9,488 nt of DNA, taken from contig CAJUEZ010000062.1 in assembly GCA_910585485.1 (NCBI GenBank), positions 1 to 9,488 of the forward strand. The letters run 5' to 3'. This document shows positions 7,015 through 9,488 of this stretch, one piece after another (position 1 is the first letter of the stretch; each line of letters opens with the position of its first letter). Under the pieces are notes generated by a model that saw nothing but the letters and a program-made list of their open reading frames with translations, did no database searches and had not been told where the DNA came from. The DNA comes from an uncultured Clostridia bacterium (GTDB taxonomy: Bacteria > Bacillota > Clostridia > UBA1381). A program made the position numbers and the translations under genes.

Positions 7015-7854
7015 CTATCTCTTTACGGGAACGGCTCCTGCCTTAGTTATCATTTCATCCGCCTCTGCGCTTGACGCATAATCCATAAATGCCTGCGCCG
7101 CTTCTGAAAGCTGCTTGTTCTTAGGTGTTACAAATACGAAATCACGCTGAATTTTATATGTGCCGTTCTGTATTGTTTCATTTGTCGGTGTTACGCCCTC
7201 GACAGATAACAATTTTACTGTATCTTTTACCGAAGCAAGAGAAGCATAGCCGATAGCGTTCGGATTTGATGAAACGGTTTGAACGACATCGCCCGTTGAG
7301 GTAAGCTCCTGTGTGTATTGGCATTTGTCCTTTGTTTTTGTTATACTTTCAAAACCGTCGCGCGTTCCTGAAGCGGCTTCTCTGCCGATTAAAACGATAG
7401 GCGCATCATTTCCGCCGACCTCGTTCCAATTTGTAACCTCGCCCGTATAGATTTTTGCAATTTGCTCAATCGTTAAATCTGCAATAGGATTGTCAGGATT
7501 TACAATCATTGCAATACCGTCAATCGCTATAACCGTTGCATTGAGGTTTTGCGCTTCCTCAGATTTCAAGTCGCGGCTTGAAAGTCCCATATCGCACCGT
7601 CCCTCCGAAACAGCCTGTATGCCCGCGCCCGAACCTGTCGGGTTATATGTAATTTTAACATTTGAATTTTCCGTCATATACGCTTCGCTTAAATACCCGA
7701 TTACCTTTTCCATTGACGTTGAACCGTCCGTTGATACCGTAGCAGATGATGTCTGCACGCTGTTTGAATTTGGGCTTGCGCTTTCGTTTCCGCAGCCTGT
7801 TAATGCCGCCGCAAGCATTGCGCCGATAATTACCATTCCTATAATTTTTCTCAT
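7015..7854 (-). CDS. pstS: Phosphate-binding lipoprotein PstS
   Basis: Extracellular phosphate receptor of 279 residues, tethered to the membrane by a lipid. The signal peptide ends in the lipobox ALTGC, with the lipidated cysteine at 21. A Ser/Asn/Thr-rich spacer (23-40) leads into a PBP-type fold. Expected phosphate-contacting segments are DGSTSM (43-48), NPTGSGAG (71-78), the acidic residue in CDMGLSSRDL (87-96) and REAASGTRDGF (158-168), where Arg, Ser, Gly and Thr normally hold the anion. The ATG at 7854 follows AAGGAGTGA (7861-7869) by six bases. It is the first gene of the operon, directly behind the Pho-box-like array. The gap to pstC is too short for a stem-loop that would lower downstream expression relative to pstS. 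Confidence 0.96.
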   Translation of the reverse strand: MRKIIGMVIIGAMLAAALTGCGNESASPNSNSVQTSSATVSTDGSTSMEKVIGYLSEAYMTENSNVKITYNPTGSGAGIQAVSEGRCDMGLSSRDLKSEEAQNLNATVIAIDGIAMIVNPDNPIADLTIEQIAKIYTGEVTNWNEVGGNDAPIVLIGREAASGTRDGFESITKTKDKCQYTQELTSTGDVVQTVSSNPNAIGYASLASVKDTVKLLSVEGVTPTNETIQNGTYKIQRDFVFVTPKNKQLSEAAQAFMDYASSAEADEMITKAGAVPVKR

Positions 7855-7879
7855 TAGAAATCACTCCTTAAAATTTGTC

Positions 7880-7895
7880 TTGTGCTTTTGCACAA
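7880..7895 (-). promoter_or_regulatory. Perfect short hairpin at the 5' end of the pst leader
   Basis: TTGTGC and GCACAA form a perfect 6-bp stem with a 4-base loop, beginning four bases downstream of the -10 box. It would sit at or just inside the 5' end of the transcript, where stem-loops often stabilise mRNA. It could instead be an operator on the DNA. The sequence does not distinguish the two. Confidence 0.5.
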
Positions 7896-7899
7896 TCTA

Positions 7900-7929
7900 A
7901 TTATATAGCGGTCTATGTTAATTCTGAAA
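7900..7929 (-). promoter_or_regulatory. Promoter of the pst-pho operon
   Basis: A perfect TATAAT (-10) occupies 7900-7905 on the minus strand. The best -35 candidate is TTTCAG (7924-7929), 18 bases upstream and a poor match to TTGACA. A weak -35 beneath activator half-sites is what is expected for a promoter that depends on phosphorylated PhoB/PhoP. The start would fall near 7893, giving a leader of about 40 bases. Confidence 0.7.
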
Positions 7930-7955
7930 GCAAGGTTATGTTAATTGTAGGTTAA
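7916..7955 (-). promoter_or_regulatory. Pho-box array (TTAACA-like direct repeats)
   Basis: Reading the minus strand, TTAACC (7950-7955), TTAACA (7939-7944) and a diverged TTGCTT (7928-7933) repeat at exact 11-bp intervals, followed by TTAACA (7916-7921) after 12 bp. TTAACA-like direct repeats at about one helical turn are the known signature of PhoP binding in Bacillus and relatives. The array ends 10 bp before the -10 box, the position where PhoB-type activators overlap the -35. The likely binder is the regulator encoded at 1510-2187. Confidence 0.75.
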
Positions 7956-7965
7956 ATTTTCACGC

Positions 7966-8000
7966 AAAAAAGGATATAACCCCAAGATAGTTATATCCTT
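7966..8000 (-). terminator. Intrinsic terminator of the upstream two-gene unit
   Basis: On the minus strand, an 11-bp perfect stem (AAGGATATAAC with GTTATATCCTT, 7970-7980 and 7990-8000) with a 9-base loop runs into a run of six T (7966-7971). It lies about 30 bases after the stop of the small secreted protein and insulates the pst operon from upstream transcription. The Pho-box array begins about 10 bases further on. Confidence 0.85.
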
Positions 8001-8031
8001 AATGATATTGCAGTAACCGAGCAATACTGTT

Positions 8032-8349
8032 TTATTTTTTAGCCTCTAATAATAATTTTCTTGCAACCGTAAACATTTCCATTCCGACAGCGGGAATATC
8101 ACGGTAACAGGTGTCAAGCGAAAATTGCTCGTCATAGTTAAATGTTGCGTCTGCTGTCTGATAGATTTTCTCATAAGCCGCTTTTATGGCAGTATTCATA
8201 TCCATTCCGTTCTCAACTTCGGTGATTTGGATTTGTGCCTCAGTTGCATTTAATGGTGCGCTTTCTCTTGGAATTGGTGCAGCAAACGCTGTTGTACTTG
8301 TTATTGTGATTGTGATTATTGATAATATGATTACTATAAACTTTTTCAT
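8032..8349 (-). CDS. Small secreted protein of unknown function
   Basis: Protein of 105 residues. A clear signal peptide (MKKF followed by a hydrophobic Ile/Thr-rich core) ends at AFA before APIPRE, near residue 23, leaving a mature chain of about 82 residues. The mature part is acidic in the middle (EVENGMDMN), predicted helical, and has one cysteine (DTCYRD) and a basic C-terminus ending LLLEAKK. No family is recognised. The ATG overlaps the TAA of the TnpV-like gene in TAATG, with GGAGGG ten bases upstream, so the two are probably translated together. A strong terminator follows. Pairing an exported peptide with a transposon-associated gene is unusual. Confidence 0.75.
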   Translation of the reverse strand: MKKFIVIILSIITITITSTTAFAAPIPRESAPLNATEAQIQITEVENGMDMNTAIKAAYEKIYQTADATFNYDEQFSLDTCYRDIPAVGMEMFTVARKLLLEAKK

Positions 8350-8723
8350 TATTCGTTCCCTCCATAAACTATATCTGTAAGTATAACTTCGTCAATTTGA
8401 TGTGCTATTGAGTTCATCATTTGTACCCATTTAATTTGATTTTCTGCTTTAAGTTTTTCTGTAATACCATATCGTTCTTTATATTTGGGTAATAGCGTTT
8501 CTTTTAACTTATTCGCCTGTGCGTCAATATCACAAAGATATTCATTCAATTTACCGCTTATAAAAAGAGTATTATAAAATGTCCTGCGCTGATTTTTCAG
8601 ATATGTTCTGCAAAGCATACCATACTTACCGATAGGTTTACATTCGGGAACAGTTAAGTTAGGAATATAATAATCTCCGACCTTTGTATAAGTTCCTCCG
8701 TTTTGTTCAAATAATGATTTCAT
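8349..8723 (-). CDS. TnpV-like transposon-associated protein
   Basis: Protein of 124 residues that resembles the TnpV family carried by mobilisable transposons of Clostridia (Tn4451 type). The recognisable pattern is an N-terminal EQNGGTYTKVGDYYIPNL, then a basic stretch (YLKNQRRTFYNTLFISGKLNEYL) and a helical C-terminal half (EKLKAENQIKWVQMMNSI). The role of TnpV is not established; it is not itself a recombinase. The ATG at 8723 is chosen over an in-frame TTG at 8738 because GGAGGG (8731-8736) lies seven bases before it. The expected SGKLNxYLxDID core is present, so the gene looks intact. No recombinase (TnpX-like) or mobilisation gene is visible here, so this may be a stranded remnant. Identification is from memory of the family. 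Confidence 0.7.
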   Translation of the reverse strand: MKSLFEQNGGTYTKVGDYYIPNLTVPECKPIGKYGMLCRTYLKNQRRTFYNTLFISGKLNEYLCDIDAQANKLKETLLPKYKERYGITEKLKAENQIKWVQMMNSIAHQIDEVILTDIVYGGNE

Positions 8724-8730
8724 TTCTAAA

Positions 8731-8736
8731 CCCTCC
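8731..8736 (-). promoter_or_regulatory. Ribosome binding site of the TnpV-like gene
   Basis: GGAGGG on the minus strand lies seven bases upstream of the ATG at 8723 and immediately behind the alternative TTG at 8738. This supports the shorter start. Confidence 0.75.
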
Positions 8737-8738
8737 AA

Positions 8739-8969
8739 AATAATTTATTCACACATATGTTGCAGTTTTCCGATTACCATACTTTATTATAATTTGTTAT
8801 TAGATTTTCTTTCCCTTAATATTTCCCTTGTCTGTGTTGACAAATGAAATAAAAGAGTATAAACTTAAATGAGTATTTACGATGAACATACTGCGATAAA
8901 TCCTTTATTTATGAGGATTTCAAGGTGCGTTATTAACACACTGTAATAAATAGTAAAATACTAAGAATT
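8739..8969. other. AT-rich intergenic stretch without a convincing gene
   Basis: About 230 bases separate the TnpV-like gene from the flavin-reductase remnant. A minus-strand TATAAT (8786-8791) could be the -10 of the TnpV-like unit, but no good -35 was seen. On the plus strand, TTGACA (8837-8842) and TAAACT (8860-8865) are 17 bases apart, a possible rightward promoter. An inverted repeat AAATCCT/AGGATTT lies at 8898-8904 and 8914-8920. A related 12-base motif occurs at 8890-8901 and 8940-8951. The missing 5' end of the flavin reductase was not found here. Confidence 0.5.
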
Positions 8970-9413
8970 AATGAAATTCAAATTTCTATTTGTGTTGATG
9001 TCGGACACAAGACTGCAAAAAATGTTGTTAAGACTGGTGCATTTACTGTGAGTGTTGCAGACGTAGAAAATGTTGTTGCGGCGGATTATGTTGGTGTTGT
9101 TTCCGGCAACAATGAGCCTGATAAAATCAAAAAGGCAGGTTGGCACGATATTAAGAGTGAATTTGTAGATGCTCCGCTTTTTGAAGAATTACCTATGGCA
9201 CTTGAATGTAAGCTCATAAGCTATGCTGAAGAAAGTTGCCGTCTTGTCGGCGAGATAGTAAATTTCTGTGCTGATGAAAAAATTCTTGATGAAAACGGTA
9301 AGATTGACTTGACAAAATTTAGTCCGATTACTTATGACCCTGTACATCATACTTATCGAAAACTTGGTGATGTAGTAGGAAAAGCATTCAGTGATGGATT
9401 AAAACTCAAATAA
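8970..9413 (+). pseudogene. 5'-truncated flavin reductase family gene
   Basis: The plus-strand frame is open from 8937, and from about 8976 it reads as a flavoredoxin or flavin-reductase-like protein: QISICVDVGHKTAKNVVKTG, FTVSVADVENV, YVGVVSGNNEPDKIKKAG, SEFVDAPLFEELPMALECKL and the C-terminal DPVHHTYRKLGDVVGKAFSDG. Intact relatives are about 190 residues and begin with roughly 40 residues covering the first strands and part of the FMN site. That part is absent, and nothing resembling it was noticed upstream. No in-frame ATG exists; the only usable start is a GTG at 9048, without a ribosome binding site and deep inside the domain. The remaining frame is undamaged to its TAA, so truncation looks recent. 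The left boundary is approximate, and an intact gene with the break caused by assembly cannot be excluded. Confidence 0.65.
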
Positions 9414-9419
9414 GAAATA

Positions 9420-9488
9420 TTTGACACAGTGTCGAGAGGCTTTTTCATATTTTGTGTAAAGTCAAAATGGTGCAAAAATTTAAGTGTT
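9420..9488. other. Possible edge of an insertion element
   Basis: After the remnant's stop come an odd palindrome GACACAGTGTC (9423-9433), then GAGAGGC and a T-run, then TTTTGTGTAAAGTC (9450-9463). The GTGTAAA core recalls the ends of IS256-family elements, but this is from memory. No transposase reading frame starts before the window ends. It may equally be ordinary 3' flanking sequence. Confidence 0.2.

Noticed and set aside
7490..7900. Plus-strand 136-residue frame antisense to pstS
   Set aside because: PstS on the other strand is unambiguous, and this frame runs into the pst promoter region with no sensible start signal.
8869..8946. Plus-strand 25-codon frame starting MSIYDEHTAINPLF
   Set aside because: There is no ribosome binding site, it is very short and no family is recognised. 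It was kept only as a note on the intergenic region.
8961..9146. Minus-strand 61-residue frame opposite the flavin-reductase remnant
   Set aside because: The plus-strand frame carries recognisable family sequence; the minus frame is Asn/Ile-rich with no motif.
1..9488. CRISPR arrays, tRNA or rRNA genes, riboswitches
   Set aside because: No regularly spaced repeats, no cloverleaf with a CCA-type acceptor, and no conserved RNA core were seen on either strand.

Overview
This window looks like chromosomal DNA of a low-GC Gram-positive bacterium, most likely an anaerobic member of the Clostridia. The evidence is strong AGGAGG-type ribosome binding sites, AT-rich intergenic DNA, a PstS lipoprotein, an extracellular 'stalk' (copper-amine-oxidase-N-like) domain, a TnpV-family protein and Pho-box-like TTAACA repeats. 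The lineage is inferred from protein style only.

Layout. At 1-71 is the last piece of an unidentified plus-strand gene, which meets the main minus-strand operon at a shared bidirectional terminator (75-113). From 7854 down to 183 on the minus strand runs one tightly packed phosphate-starvation cluster: pstS - pstC - pstA - pstB - phoU - a secreted phytase-like esterase with a stalk domain - a PhoB/PhoP-type response regulator - a PhoR-type histidine kinase. Gaps are about 1-26 nt, with two 8-nt overlaps, except for an interval of about 90 nt before the response regulator. That interval carries its own promoter-like sequence and a GC-rich hairpin. The operon is preceded by a -10 box and an array of TTAACA-like half-sites at about 11-bp spacing, as expected for PhoB/PhoP control.

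Upstream of the operon (8032-8723, minus strand) lies a two-gene unit that ends in its own terminator (7966-8000): a TnpV-like transposon-associated protein and a small secreted protein of unknown function. Further right, on the plus strand, is the C-terminal two thirds of a flavin-reductase-family gene with no start (about 8970-9413). The last 70 bases may be the edge of another element. The right-hand 1.1 kb therefore reads as a mobile or decayed region beside a conserved housekeeping operon.

How the genes fit together. PstS captures phosphate outside the cell, PstCA and PstB import it, and PhoU relays transport status to PhoR. PhoR phosphorylates the response regulator, which probably activates the pstS promoter. 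The phytase-like secreted protein is the least ordinary member. By position and domain it is inferred to release or sense phosphate from organic phosphoesters outside the cell, but this activity is not shown by the sequence.
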